Source: Saccharofermentans sp. (GTDB lineage Bacteria > Bacillota_A > Clostridia > Saccharofermentanales > Saccharofermentanaceae). From it: a DNA stretch of 12,957 bases. The notes under the pieces were generated by a model that had not been told where the DNA came from, searched no databases, and saw nothing but the letters and a program-made list of their open reading frames with translations. Location: assembly GCA_024695565.1 (NCBI GenBank), contig JAILHX010000122.1, positions 1 to 12,957 of the forward strand. Direction: 5' to 3'. How positions within the stretch are numbered: position 1 is the first letter of the stretch; each line of letters opens with the position of its first letter. The position numbers and the translations under genes are program-made. This document shows, one piece after another, positions 6,346 to 12,957 of the stretch.

Positions 6346-7722
6346 TTAAGCAGTCTCTGTGGATTCAGCTGCCTCTGCTGCAGGTCTTACTGCTGCGGGT
6401 CTTGTTGCAGCTGCCGCAGGTCTCATGGGTGCTGCCTCAACTGCGGGCTCTGCTGCTGCCTGAGGTGCTGCAGGTGCTGCTGCGGGAGCGGGTGTCTCAA
6501 CTGTTGCAGGTGCTGCAGCTGCAGAAGAATTAGCAGCTCTGAGTCTTGCGATCTCCTCAGCCTTGGCTGCTGCGATCTTAGCTTCTTCTTCAGCCTTTGC
6601 AGCTGCTGCCTTAGCCTTCTCCTCAGCGAGGATAGCAGCCTGTCTTGCTTCTTCAGCCTTAGCTGCTGCGATGCGTGCTTCTTCGATAGCCTTCTCTGCT
6701 GCGAGACGTGCTTCCTTCTCAGCCTTCTCTGCCTGAGCTCTGGCATCTTCTTCAGCCTTCATCTGGTTAGCGAAGTCGAGATCGTTCTGAGCTTTAGCGA
6801 GTGCCTGTCTTGCAGCTTCGAGCTCTGCGGAAGCAACTTCTTCTTCCTGGGTAGCCGAGATAACTGCAGCCTTGGTCTCCTGCTCGATCTTCTCTGCTTC
6901 AATCCTGGCCTTCTCATCAGCCTTTCTGCGCTCTGTGAGCTTAGCTTCCTCAGCTGTGAGGGAGGCTGCTGCCTTCTCTTCTTCTTCAGCCTTGGCGATT
7001 GCGATACGTGCGAGTTCTTCAGCCTTGGTAGCTGCTACACGTGCTGCCTCAGCGCGCTCAACAGCCTCGATTGTTGCCTGCTTTGCAACTGCTTCCTTGG
7101 CGATGGTTGATTCCTCTGCCTTACGTGCTGCGATGAGAGCTTCCTCAGCTGCGGTTACGGCGCTTCTGCACTCAACGACCTTAGCTGCTGCGGCCTTAGC
7201 CTTCTGGTTAGCTCTGCGCTCTTCGTTCTGTGCTCTCAAAGCAACGGACTGAGCAACAGCCAATGCGGACTGGGCTGCGCTTCTTGCAGGCTGTGCGGAT
7301 GCACGCTCAACAACGGGCTTGCCCTCTGATTCGGATTCCATCTGCTCGGCAATATACTGAGCGTGGTTAACAGATGCGGACTTCGGACGCTTGATCGGCG
7401 GCTTGAGTCCTACAGGTGTGATGTCATTCTTATCGGATGAGGAATCTGACTTATCCTTAAGCTTCTCTTCCTTACGGGCTGCCTCTGCAGCCTTACGCAT
7501 CTCGATCTGAGCCTTGGCAGCCTCAGCGCGCTCTCTGGCGAGCTGTGCAGCTGTTGAATTGGAAGATGATGAATGAGTGGTCTGTCCACCCGGTCTTCCG
7601 GAAGTCTGCAGATTAACGATGTTAGCGTTCGCAGGTCTTACGCCCGGATTAGATCCGGCACCCTGTGCAGCGATGCCTACCCCGTCTTTTCCCTTAAATA
7701 CGTTGCCCAAAATGTTTGCCAT
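6346..7722 (-). CDS. Ala/Glu/Lys-rich coiled-coil protein of unknown function
   Basis: This 458-residue protein matches no enzyme family that I recognise. Residues 1-55 are Gly/Asn/Ser-rich and begin MANILGNVFKGKDGVG, with no signal peptide or membrane segment, so it is probably cytoplasmic. Helix-forming segments cover about 57-92 and 143-398. The linker between them (93-140) is Ser/Pro/Lys-rich. The second helix has a roughly 11-residue rhythm (KAEEEAKIAAA, KAEEIARLRAA), which points to a long coiled coil. Residues 399-458 are an Ala/Pro tail like the flexible ends of TolA-type proteins. There is one cysteine (Cys185). The composition resembles TolA, but TolA has an N-terminal membrane anchor that is absent here. 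A GGGGG-rich ribosome binding site lies 7 bases before the start. The gene stands alone with its own promoter (7784-7811) and terminator. A structural or scaffolding role is inference only. Confidence 0.8.
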   Translation of the reverse strand: MANILGNVFKGKDGVGIAAQGAGSNPGVRPANANIVNLQTSGRPGGQTTHSSSSNSTAAQLARERAEAAKAQIEMRKAAEAARKEEKLKDKSDSSSDKNDITPVGLKPPIKRPKSASVNHAQYIAEQMESESEGKPVVERASAQPARSAAQSALAVAQSVALRAQNEERRANQKAKAAAAKVVECRSAVTAAEEALIAARKAEESTIAKEAVAKQATIEAVERAEAARVAATKAEELARIAIAKAEEEEKAAASLTAEEAKLTERRKADEKARIEAEKIEQETKAAVISATQEEEVASAELEAARQALAKAQNDLDFANQMKAEEDARAQAEKAEKEARLAAEKAIEEARIAAAKAEEARQAAILAEEKAKAAAAKAEEEAKIAAAKAEEIARLRAANSSAAAAPATVETPAPAAAPAAPQAAAEPAVEAAPMRPAAAATRPAAVRPAAEAAESTETA

Positions 7723-7783
7723 CCCCGTGCCCCCTGAATGTCAAGATTTTGTAAATACTTTGTTAATTATCATAGATAAATTT

Positions 7784-7811
7784 ATTATACTTTGCACAAA
7801 ATATATTTCAA
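7784..7811 (-). promoter_or_regulatory. Sigma-A promoter of the coiled-coil gene
   Basis: On the minus strand TTGAAA (7811-7806) is followed 16 bases later by TATAAT (7789-7784). This is a perfect -10 and a good -35. The predicted start near 7777 gives a leader of about 55 bases before the ATG at 7722. Confidence 0.75.
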
Positions 7812-7925
7812 TAGTTTTTGATATACTATGCAACATTTTTACGGCCAAAAAATCCGGTTGTGATATCGGAGAACAGGGCTTTTCGGGATTTCCGGAAAAT
7901 AGTCGGAATATTTGTTTAGAAATAC

Positions 7926-7954
7926 TTTACATCGGGTTTAGTAGCGTGTATAAT
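7926..7954 (+). promoter_or_regulatory. Sigma-A promoter of the polyamine operon
   Basis: TTTACA (7926-7931) and TATAAT (7949-7954) are separated by 17 bases, the optimal spacing. The predicted start is near 7961, about 48 bases before the regulator ATG. It is divergent from the coiled-coil promoter, about 115 bases away. Confidence 0.85.
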
Positions 7955-7966
7955 TGCGCAGTTATC

Positions 7967-7985
7967 AGTTTAGTGTAAGTAAACT
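7967..7985. promoter_or_regulatory. Candidate operator just downstream of the operon start
   Basis: AGTTTA (7967-7972) and TAAACT (7980-7985) form a perfect inverted repeat around 7 bases. It lies a few bases after the predicted transcription start, a position where a bound repressor would block transcription. The first operon gene encodes an XRE-family regulator, so autoregulation at this site is plausible. The arms are A/T-rich, so chance is possible. Confidence 0.4.
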
Positions 7986-8008
7986 TTAGGTTTAGGATAA
8001 GGAAGACT

Positions 8009-8548
8009 ATGGAGATTGGATCAAAGATTAAAAATCTCAGACTTTTAAAGGGTCTCACACAGGAAGAGTTAGGTGACAGATGCGAACTCTCCAAGGGATT
8101 TATCTCCCTGCTTGAGAGCGATAAGACGTCGCCTTCCATGGCCACACTTGAGGATATCCTGAATGCGCTCGGCACAGACTTCGCGCACTTCTTCAAGGAA
8201 GAGTCCGGCAGCAGGGTCGTCTTCGGCAAAGACGATTTCTCCGTAAAGCAGGATCCCGATCTTAAGAACGAGATCTGCTGGCTCATCCCCAACGCACAGA
8301 AGAACGAGATGGAACCGATCCTCGTCACCATCGAACCCGGCGGTTCGACATACCCGGACAACCCGCACGAGGGTGAAGAGTTCGGCTACGTCATCGAAGG
8401 CACCGTCACGATAGTTATCGATGAAGAGAGACATCCGGCCAAGAAGGGCGAGAGCTTCTACCTCACCTGCGACAAGCCGCATTTTATCGAGAACAACACG
8501 GGCCGTCAGGCGAAGATCATCTGGATCTCGTCGCCGCCGAGCTTCTGA
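8009..8548 (+). CDS. XRE-family regulator with C-terminal cupin domain (PuuR-like)
   Basis: This 179-residue protein is a probable transcriptional regulator of the polyamine transport operon that it heads. Residues about 5-62 are a Cro/C1-type helix-turn-helix: IKNLRLLKGLTQEELGDRC, then the recognition helix region LSKGFISLLESDKTSPSMATL. Residues about 104-175 are a cupin barrel with the usual pattern: PGG, HEGEEFGYVIEGTV (His120, Glu124), GESFYL and a second-motif His158. The XRE-plus-cupin design is that of PuuR and similar small-molecule-responsive repressors. Members of this group commonly sit beside pot genes in Firmicutes. The start has AAGGA at 7999-8003, 5 bases upstream. The gap to potA is 38 bases, so they are co-transcribed. 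The ligand (putrescine, spermidine or other) and the sign of regulation are inferred from context. Confidence 0.88.
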   Translation: MEIGSKIKNLRLLKGLTQEELGDRCELSKGFISLLESDKTSPSMATLEDILNALGTDFAHFFKEESGSRVVFGKDDFSVKQDPDLKNEICWLIPNAQKNEMEPILVTIEPGGSTYPDNPHEGEEFGYVIEGTVTIVIDEERHPAKKGESFYLTCDKPHFIENNTGRQAKIIWISSPPSF

Positions 8549-8586
8549 TCCCGATCTCGAAAACCATATTGGAGGAATAAAGTAAA

Positions 8587-9837
8587 ATGGCAAATAACCA
8601 GATTCTTGAAGACGATACCGGCAGCGAGCACATCATAGAGATCAAGGACCTCTGCAAGAGCTTCGACGGTACAAAAGTACTTAAGAATATTACTTTCTAT
8701 ATAAGGAACAACGAATTCATCACGCTTCTGGGACCTTCCGGATGCGGCAAGTCCACGACGCTCAGGATCATCGCAGGTTTTGAGACCGCAGATTCGGGCA
8801 TCGTAAACTTCGAAGGCAAGGACTTGAAGAGCGTTCCCGCCAACAAGAGAAACATCAACACCGTATTCCAGAGATACGCTCTGTTTCCTCACCTCAATGT
8901 TTTCGATAACGTGGCATTCGGACTTAAGATCAAGAAGGTTGGCAAGCAGGAGATAAAGGAAAGAGTCAACAAGGCTCTGGCAACTGTAGGTCTTGCCGAC
9001 TACGGTGAGAGATACATCGACCAGCTCTCAGGCGGCCAGATGCAGAGAGTCGCAATCGCGAGAGCCATCGTTAACCGCCCGAAGATCCTTCTTCTTGACG
9101 AGCCTTTGGGTGCTCTGGACCTCAAGATGAGAAAAGAGATGCAGATCGAGCTCAAGGAGATGCAGAGAGAATTAGGCATCACATTCGTCTACGTTACTGA
9201 CGATCAGGAAGAGGCATTGACGATGTCTGATACCATCATCGTTATGAAGGACGGCGTTATCCAGCAGATCGGAACACCTATAGATATTTATAACGAACCC
9301 AAGAATGCGTATGTTGCGGACTTCATCGGCGAGTCCAACATCGTTGCGGGAACCATGAAGACCGATAACGAGGTCGTCCTCTCGAGCGGGATCACTTTCA
9401 AGTGCGTTGACCCGCTGTTCCCGGAGTTCACTGAAGGCATCGCAAATCTCGTCGACGTCGTAATCAGACCTGAGGACTTTTATGTCGACGAAGAAGCTGA
9501 AGGCAGGATCAACGGAACGGTTGAATCATTGATCTTCAAGGGCGTTCACTACGAGATGATCGTTAAGTCCGACGACGGTATCGAGTGGCTCGTCCAGAAC
9601 GTCGACCCCTTCAAGGTCGGCAGCCGTGTAGGTCTTTACGTCGATCCAGACGATATTCAGATCATGAGAAGATCAGAGCTCTCTCCCGACTTCGGAAGCT
9701 TCGGCATCAAGCATCAAGAATCCGGGGTCAAGGAAACAAGTGAAGTTAAGGACACTTCCATCGGCGAGAACGTCGTTGAAGAAGGCGACATCAAGAAAGA
9801 CGAAGCAGAGGATGCGGAGGTTGAGACAGGAAACTGA
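8587..9837 (+). CDS. potA: Spermidine/putrescine ABC importer, ATP-binding subunit
   Basis: This 416-residue protein is the ATPase that energises polyamine uptake from the cytoplasmic face. Visible motifs are Walker A GPSGCGKST (49-57), Q-loop Gln95 in VFQRYALFPHL, signature LSGGQ (147-151), Walker B ILLLDE with catalytic Glu172, and D-loop GALD. The H-loop reads VTDDQEEALTMSD: Asp205 stands where the family normally has the switch histidine (VTHDQEEA). The codon is GAC at 9199-9201. After about residue 240 come TOBE-type accessory segments (FIGESNIVAGTM, VVIRPEDFYV). The last 40 or so residues form an acidic, hydrophilic tail not usual in PotA. GGAGG at 8571-8575 lies 11 bases before the ATG. 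The stop overlaps the start of potB by one base. Family assignment is secure; activity with Asp205 is uncertain. Confidence 0.94.
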   Translation: MANNQILEDDTGSEHIIEIKDLCKSFDGTKVLKNITFYIRNNEFITLLGPSGCGKSTTLRIIAGFETADSGIVNFEGKDLKSVPANKRNINTVFQRYALFPHLNVFDNVAFGLKIKKVGKQEIKERVNKALATVGLADYGERYIDQLSGGQMQRVAIARAIVNRPKILLLDEPLGALDLKMRKEMQIELKEMQRELGITFVYVTDDQEEALTMSDTIIVMKDGVIQQIGTPIDIYNEPKNAYVADFIGESNIVAGTMKTDNEVVLSSGITFKCVDPLFPEFTEGIANLVDVVIRPEDFYVDEEAEGRINGTVESLIFKGVHYEMIVKSDDGIEWLVQNVDPFKVGSRVGLYVDPDDIQIMRRSELSPDFGSFGIKHQESGVKETSEVKDTSIGENVVEEGDIKKDEAEDAEVETGN

Positions 9838-11273
9838 TGACTGAACTCAAGGCCAGGATAAAGGTTATGCCGCTGCATGCTTTCGTCATGATATTTGCGG
9901 CACTCTACTCGTTCATAAGCATCTTTATTCCGATGTTCGAGTTGTTTGTTAAGTATGTGCCTTACCGTACATACTCATTGTTCACGCTCCTTCTGAACCC
10001 CAGGGTCTACACCAGGGTCAGGAGCGGCTCCATTGATATGAACTTCCAGAGCTTTGCTGCATGGGCATTCGTCATCACGATCGTGCTCGCAGTTGCAGCG
10101 CTCACACTCTCACTGTCTTATCCCTTCTACTACAATTCCAGCAAGAAGAGAAAGACCGGTTATCTTTGTGTTCTCGCGCTCTTCGTAGGACGCGGAGTTG
10201 CGCACGTCATCACATTGTCGAAGATGGTCTCAGAGCATATGATCACCGACAACGGCCTGACACCCCAGAGCCTCTATGTCGCACAGACATTTGCAGGCAA
10301 CCTCATGGTCATCGTGCTGGGCATCGGCGTTGCTGCCTGCCTCTACGGCGCATTAAACCTCAAGATGAACTACAAGATCTTCGCTTATCCTTATCTCTTA
10401 TGGATCGTGATCTTTACAATACTTCCGCTCATCCTTATCCTCTTCCGCGCTTTCTTCAAGAAGGCTGCAGGCGGCGGATATGAGTTCACGACCGCAGGCT
10501 TTGGCGTCCTGTTCCAGAACAAGACAGTAACAACCAGATTCTACGGCACGGAAGTCACGCTTCAGGAATACTTCTCGATCTTCCTTCGAAGCTTTGACTA
10601 CGCTCTGTGGACAACGATCGGATGCCTGCTTCTGGGCTATCCCGCGAGCTACATCCTCGCTAGAAGATCCAAGCTCAAGAGACAGAGCGGCTCAAGACTT
10701 CTCATGCTTTTCGTGCTCCCCATGTGGATGAACACGATGCTCAGAACTTATGCATGGCGTGCGTTCTTCAGCGAGACCGGCGTATTCAACACGATCCTTC
10801 AGCAGATCGGCATGATCGACGCGCCCATCTTATTCCTCAAGAACGAGATCCTCGCAGACATCATCACCAAGCTTGTCATGACCAACGACTTCCTGCCGTT
10901 CATGATACTGCCCCTGTATTCAGTACTGGTAAAGCTCGATGACAGCCTGTCGGAGGCAGCATACGACCTCGGTGCGACGAAGGTCCAGACCTTCGTCAAG
11001 GTCACGTTCCCTCTGTCCCTGCCGGGCGTTATCTCCGGCATCCAGATGGTCTTCATGCCGTCACTGACTTTCTACATGATCCCCGATATTCTTAACGAGG
11101 GCTCGAAAACAACCATCGGCAACACCGTTCAGAACTTCATCCTGAACGAGAGTACAACATACAATCAGGCGGGCAATGTTTTATCGCTCCTCCTGCTGAT
11201 CTTCGTTCTCATCACCATGGGAATCTTACGCGGCCAGGATAAAGAGGCCGGAAGCGGAGGTATGGCATTATGA
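9837..11273 (+). CDS. potB: Spermidine/putrescine ABC importer, permease PotB with N-terminal membrane extension
   Basis: This 478-residue inner-membrane permease subunit pairs with PotC. The canonical part begins about residue 177 (MNYKIFAYPYLLWIVIF), where PotB proteins usually start, and has about six membrane helices. The cytoplasmic EAA loop that docks onto PotA is EAAYDLGATKVQTFVKVTFPLSLPG (373-397, written here in two overlapping parts: EAAYDLGA and FPLSLPG). LPMWMNTMLRTYAW is also typical. Family members are about 270-300 residues. The extra 176 residues at the N-terminus contain about four hydrophobic segments (near 13-36, 72-95, 107-125 and 150-172) with a short charged segment SSKKRK between. 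Translation is coupled to potA through TGATG, which fixes the start at 9837; no internal start with a good ribosome site is needed. The extension's role is unknown. Confidence 0.9.
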   Translation: MTELKARIKVMPLHAFVMIFAALYSFISIFIPMFELFVKYVPYRTYSLFTLLLNPRVYTRVRSGSIDMNFQSFAAWAFVITIVLAVAALTLSLSYPFYYNSSKKRKTGYLCVLALFVGRGVAHVITLSKMVSEHMITDNGLTPQSLYVAQTFAGNLMVIVLGIGVAACLYGALNLKMNYKIFAYPYLLWIVIFTILPLILILFRAFFKKAAGGGYEFTTAGFGVLFQNKTVTTRFYGTEVTLQEYFSIFLRSFDYALWTTIGCLLLGYPASYILARRSKLKRQSGSRLLMLFVLPMWMNTMLRTYAWRAFFSETGVFNTILQQIGMIDAPILFLKNEILADIITKLVMTNDFLPFMILPLYSVLVKLDDSLSEAAYDLGATKVQTFVKVTFPLSLPGVISGIQMVFMPSLTFYMIPDILNEGSKTTIGNTVQNFILNESTTYNQAGNVLSLLLLIFVLITMGILRGQDKEAGSGGMAL

Positions 11274-12076
11274 GATTTATTAAAAGACTCATTCCCGACA
11301 TCTACCTCGCGATCATTCTGGTATTCATCTACCTGCCTATCGCAGTCCTGATCGTATACTCATTCAACTCATTGCCGAAGTCCTTCATCTGGGGCGGCTT
11401 CACGCTCGATAACTACAAGAGCCTGTTCAAGGGCTCCGACGGTACGGGCATCCTCGAGTCTCTCATTGAGACACTTAAGGTCGCATCCATCGCAGCAGTC
11501 GTATCGACTGCGTTCGGCGTACTGAGTTCATTGGGTCTTGCTTACCTGAACAAGAAGCTTCAGGGCTTCGCCATGACGATGACATACGTGCCGAACGTAA
11601 TGCCCGATCTCGTAACGGGTATCTCGTTCATGCTCCTGTTCTCGTTCCTCGGCGTTCAGAAGAGCGAGTTTACCTTGATCATGTCACACATCGCTTTGTG
11701 CGTGCCTTTCGCGATCTTATCGATAAGCCCCAAGATCAGGCAGCTCGACAAGAGCCTTACGGAAGCTGCAATGGACCTCGGTGCAACGAGATTCCAGACA
11801 TTAAGGCTCGTCATCATCCCTGAGATCATGCCGGGCATCCTGTCATCAGCGCTTCTCACATTCACGCTCTCGATCGACGACTACCTTATCAGTAACTTCA
11901 ACGTTGACAGCTCGATCCAGACCCTGCCCATGATGATCTACTCAATGGCAAAACTCGGCGTTAACCCGAAGATGAACGCATTAACAACATTGATGTTCGG
12001 CGCGGTATTGATCCTCATGGTTCTCTCGAACCTGTCATCATTCAAGAAGGCCAAGCCCGCAAAAACAAAGAAATAA
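11270..12076 (+). CDS. potC: Spermidine/putrescine ABC importer, permease PotC
   Basis: This 268-residue protein is the second permease subunit, of normal family length. It has about six membrane segments: an N-terminal helix at about 11-31, then near 68-92, 103-127, 133-151, 190-205 and 236-254. The EAA loop reads EAAMDLGATRFQTLR followed by IPEIMPG (165-189). The sequence SIDDYLISNF after it is typical of PotC. The ATG overlaps the potB stop by four bases (ATGA at 11270-11273), giving translational coupling and the likely 1:1 ratio of the permeases. A Lys-rich cytoplasmic tail ends the protein. The next gene, potD, begins 32 bases downstream with its own strong ribosome binding site. Confidence 0.94.
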   Translation: MRFIKRLIPDIYLAIILVFIYLPIAVLIVYSFNSLPKSFIWGGFTLDNYKSLFKGSDGTGILESLIETLKVASIAAVVSTAFGVLSSLGLAYLNKKLQGFAMTMTYVPNVMPDLVTGISFMLLFSFLGVQKSEFTLIMSHIALCVPFAILSISPKIRQLDKSLTEAAMDLGATRFQTLRLVIIPEIMPGILSSALLTFTLSIDDYLISNFNVDSSIQTLPMMIYSMAKLGVNPKMNALTTLMFGAVLILMVLSNLSSFKKAKPAKTKK

Positions 12077-12108
12077 TAATCAAATGAGCATAAAAGGAGA
12101 GTAAAGAA

Positions 12109-12957
12109 ATGAACAAGAACGTAAGGAAAGTAATGGCTTCCGTGGCCGCACTCGCAATCGCAGGATCCGCTGTCCTGTCTTGCGCATGTTCCAAGAAGCA
12201 GCAGCTCGTCATCTATAACTGGGGCGAGTACATCGCAGAAGACACGATCGCAAAGTTCGAGGCAAAGTATCCCCAGTACGACGTTGTCTACAGAACATTT
12301 GAGACCAACGAGACAATGTACCCCAACCTCGAGAACGGCTACGACGTAATCATCCCTTCCGAGTACATGGTATGCCGTCTCATCGAAGAAGACTGGATCC
12401 AGCCCCTCGACTGGGACAAGCTCCCTGACGTAAAGAAGTACATGGATCCCATGTTCAACGACGTTAAGTATACAGACAATGCTGAGATCTCAGGCCAGGT
12501 CCTCGATTATGCAGTTCCTTATCTGTACTGCACAGTAGGCCTCGTTTACGATGCCAATAAGATCACACTTCCCGAAGGCACAACAGATCCCGCAGTCATC
12601 TGGGACGTTCTCTTCAACACAGAAAGCGGATACTCTGTCGGCATGTATGACTCAATGCGTGAGTCTATCGGCACAGCCCTGAACTACTATGGATATTCCA
12701 TCAACTCCATGAATGACGCTGAACTCGACCAGGCACTCGAACTTCTCATCGCACAGAAGAGCGCCCTTCACCCCGCATACGGTGTAGACAACCTCAAGGA
12801 CAAGATGGCAGCAGGTGAGCTCGACGCATCCATCGCATGGTCCGGCGACCACATCGTAATGCTCGAAAGAGTTGAAGAACTCGGCAACGACGACATCGAT
12901 CTCCAGTTTGTTCTTCCCGAAGGTTCCAACTGGTCAGTCGACATGATGTGCGTTCCC
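12109..12957 (+). CDS. potD: Spermidine/putrescine-binding lipoprotein PotD (3' end outside window)
   Basis: The first 283 residues of the extracellular polyamine-binding protein are present; about 60-80 more are expected beyond the window. AAAGGAG (12093-12099) lies 9 bases before the ATG. The signal peptide ends in VLSCAC, so lipidation could be at Cys25 or Cys27. Binding-protein landmarks are YNWGEYI (Trp38, Tyr41), FETNETMY, YDVIIPSEYMV (Tyr86), YAVPYLYCTVGLVYD, YDSMRESIG (Asp181, Glu185), ASIAWSGD (Trp244) and EGSNWSVDMM (Asp278). From memory of E. coli PotD, most of these line up with polyamine-contacting residues. The tryptophan normally two residues before Asp278 is Ser276 here, with Trp275 one position earlier. 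It is the last gene of the visible operon and delivers substrate to PotB/PotC. Confidence 0.94.
   Translation, partial: MNKNVRKVMASVAALAIAGSAVLSCACSKKQQLVIYNWGEYIAEDTIAKFEAKYPQYDVVYRTFETNETMYPNLENGYDVIIPSEYMVCRLIEEDWIQPLDWDKLPDVKKYMDPMFNDVKYTDNAEISGQVLDYAVPYLYCTVGLVYDANKITLPEGTTDPAVIWDVLFNTESGYSVGMYDSMRESIGTALNYYGYSINSMNDAELDQALELLIAQKSALHPAYGVDNLKDKMAAGELDASIAWSGDHIVMLERVEELGNDDIDLQFVLPEGSNWSVDMMCVP

Noticed and set aside
6423..6746. 107-codon minus-strand frame overlapping the coiled-coil gene
   Set aside because: It is an alternative reading of the same repetitive DNA, rich in Arg/Gln/Leu, and is fully contained in the better-supported gene.
6872..7252. Ala/Ser-rich plus-strand frame opposite the coiled-coil gene
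   Set aside because: Its composition is the mirror of the repetitive Ala/Glu codons on the other strand. The promoter, ribosome site and terminator all support the minus-strand gene.
8069..8593. 174-codon minus-strand frame opposite the XRE-cupin regulator
   Set aside because: Antisense to a gene with clear helix-turn-helix and cupin motifs; no promoter or ribosome site of its own was seen.

Overview
The window looks like a chromosomal segment of a Gram-positive anaerobe, probably a gut or rumen member of the Clostridia (Bacillota). The evidence is a Firmicute-type EF-Tu C-terminus, strong AAGGAG ribosome binding sites, sigma-A style promoters, lipobox signal peptides on the binding proteins, and a polyamine operon ordered regulator-potA-potB-potC-potD. 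I cannot assign a genus. No rRNA, tRNA, CRISPR array, transposase or phage gene is visible.

Layout. Bases 1-321 are the 3' end of tuf (EF-Tu), followed by a hairpin terminator. A 340-base gap then holds a very small possible ORF, a strong inverted repeat and a probable promoter. Two tandem paralogous lipoproteins follow (732-3149 and 3343-5817). Each has an N-terminal propeller-like region and a C-terminal solute-binding fold, and each is followed by its own terminator. No permease or ATPase lies beside them. Between the terminators at 5848-5888 and 6281-6320 is a non-coding island of about 390 bases. It contains a 64-bp tandem repeat, eight TGTACA palindromes and a long hairpin. Bases 7722-6346 on the minus strand encode an Ala/Glu/Lys-rich coiled-coil protein of unknown function with its own promoter and terminator.

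A divergent promoter at 7926-7954 starts the right-hand operon: an XRE-cupin regulator, then PotA (ATPase), PotB and PotC (permeases) and PotD (binding lipoprotein, cut by the window edge). potA/potB overlap by 1 base and potB/potC by 4, so translational coupling is likely. PotD should capture spermidine or putrescine outside the cell, PotB and PotC form the channel, and PotA powers uptake. The regulator probably senses polyamine or its consequences and controls the operon.

The main oddities are an Asp where PotA should have its switch histidine, a membrane extension of about 176 residues at the N-terminus of PotB, the repeat island at 5917-6207, and the pair of unusually large orphan binding proteins. 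I see no clear new defence or mobile system. The repeat island and the PotB extension are the best candidates for something undescribed.
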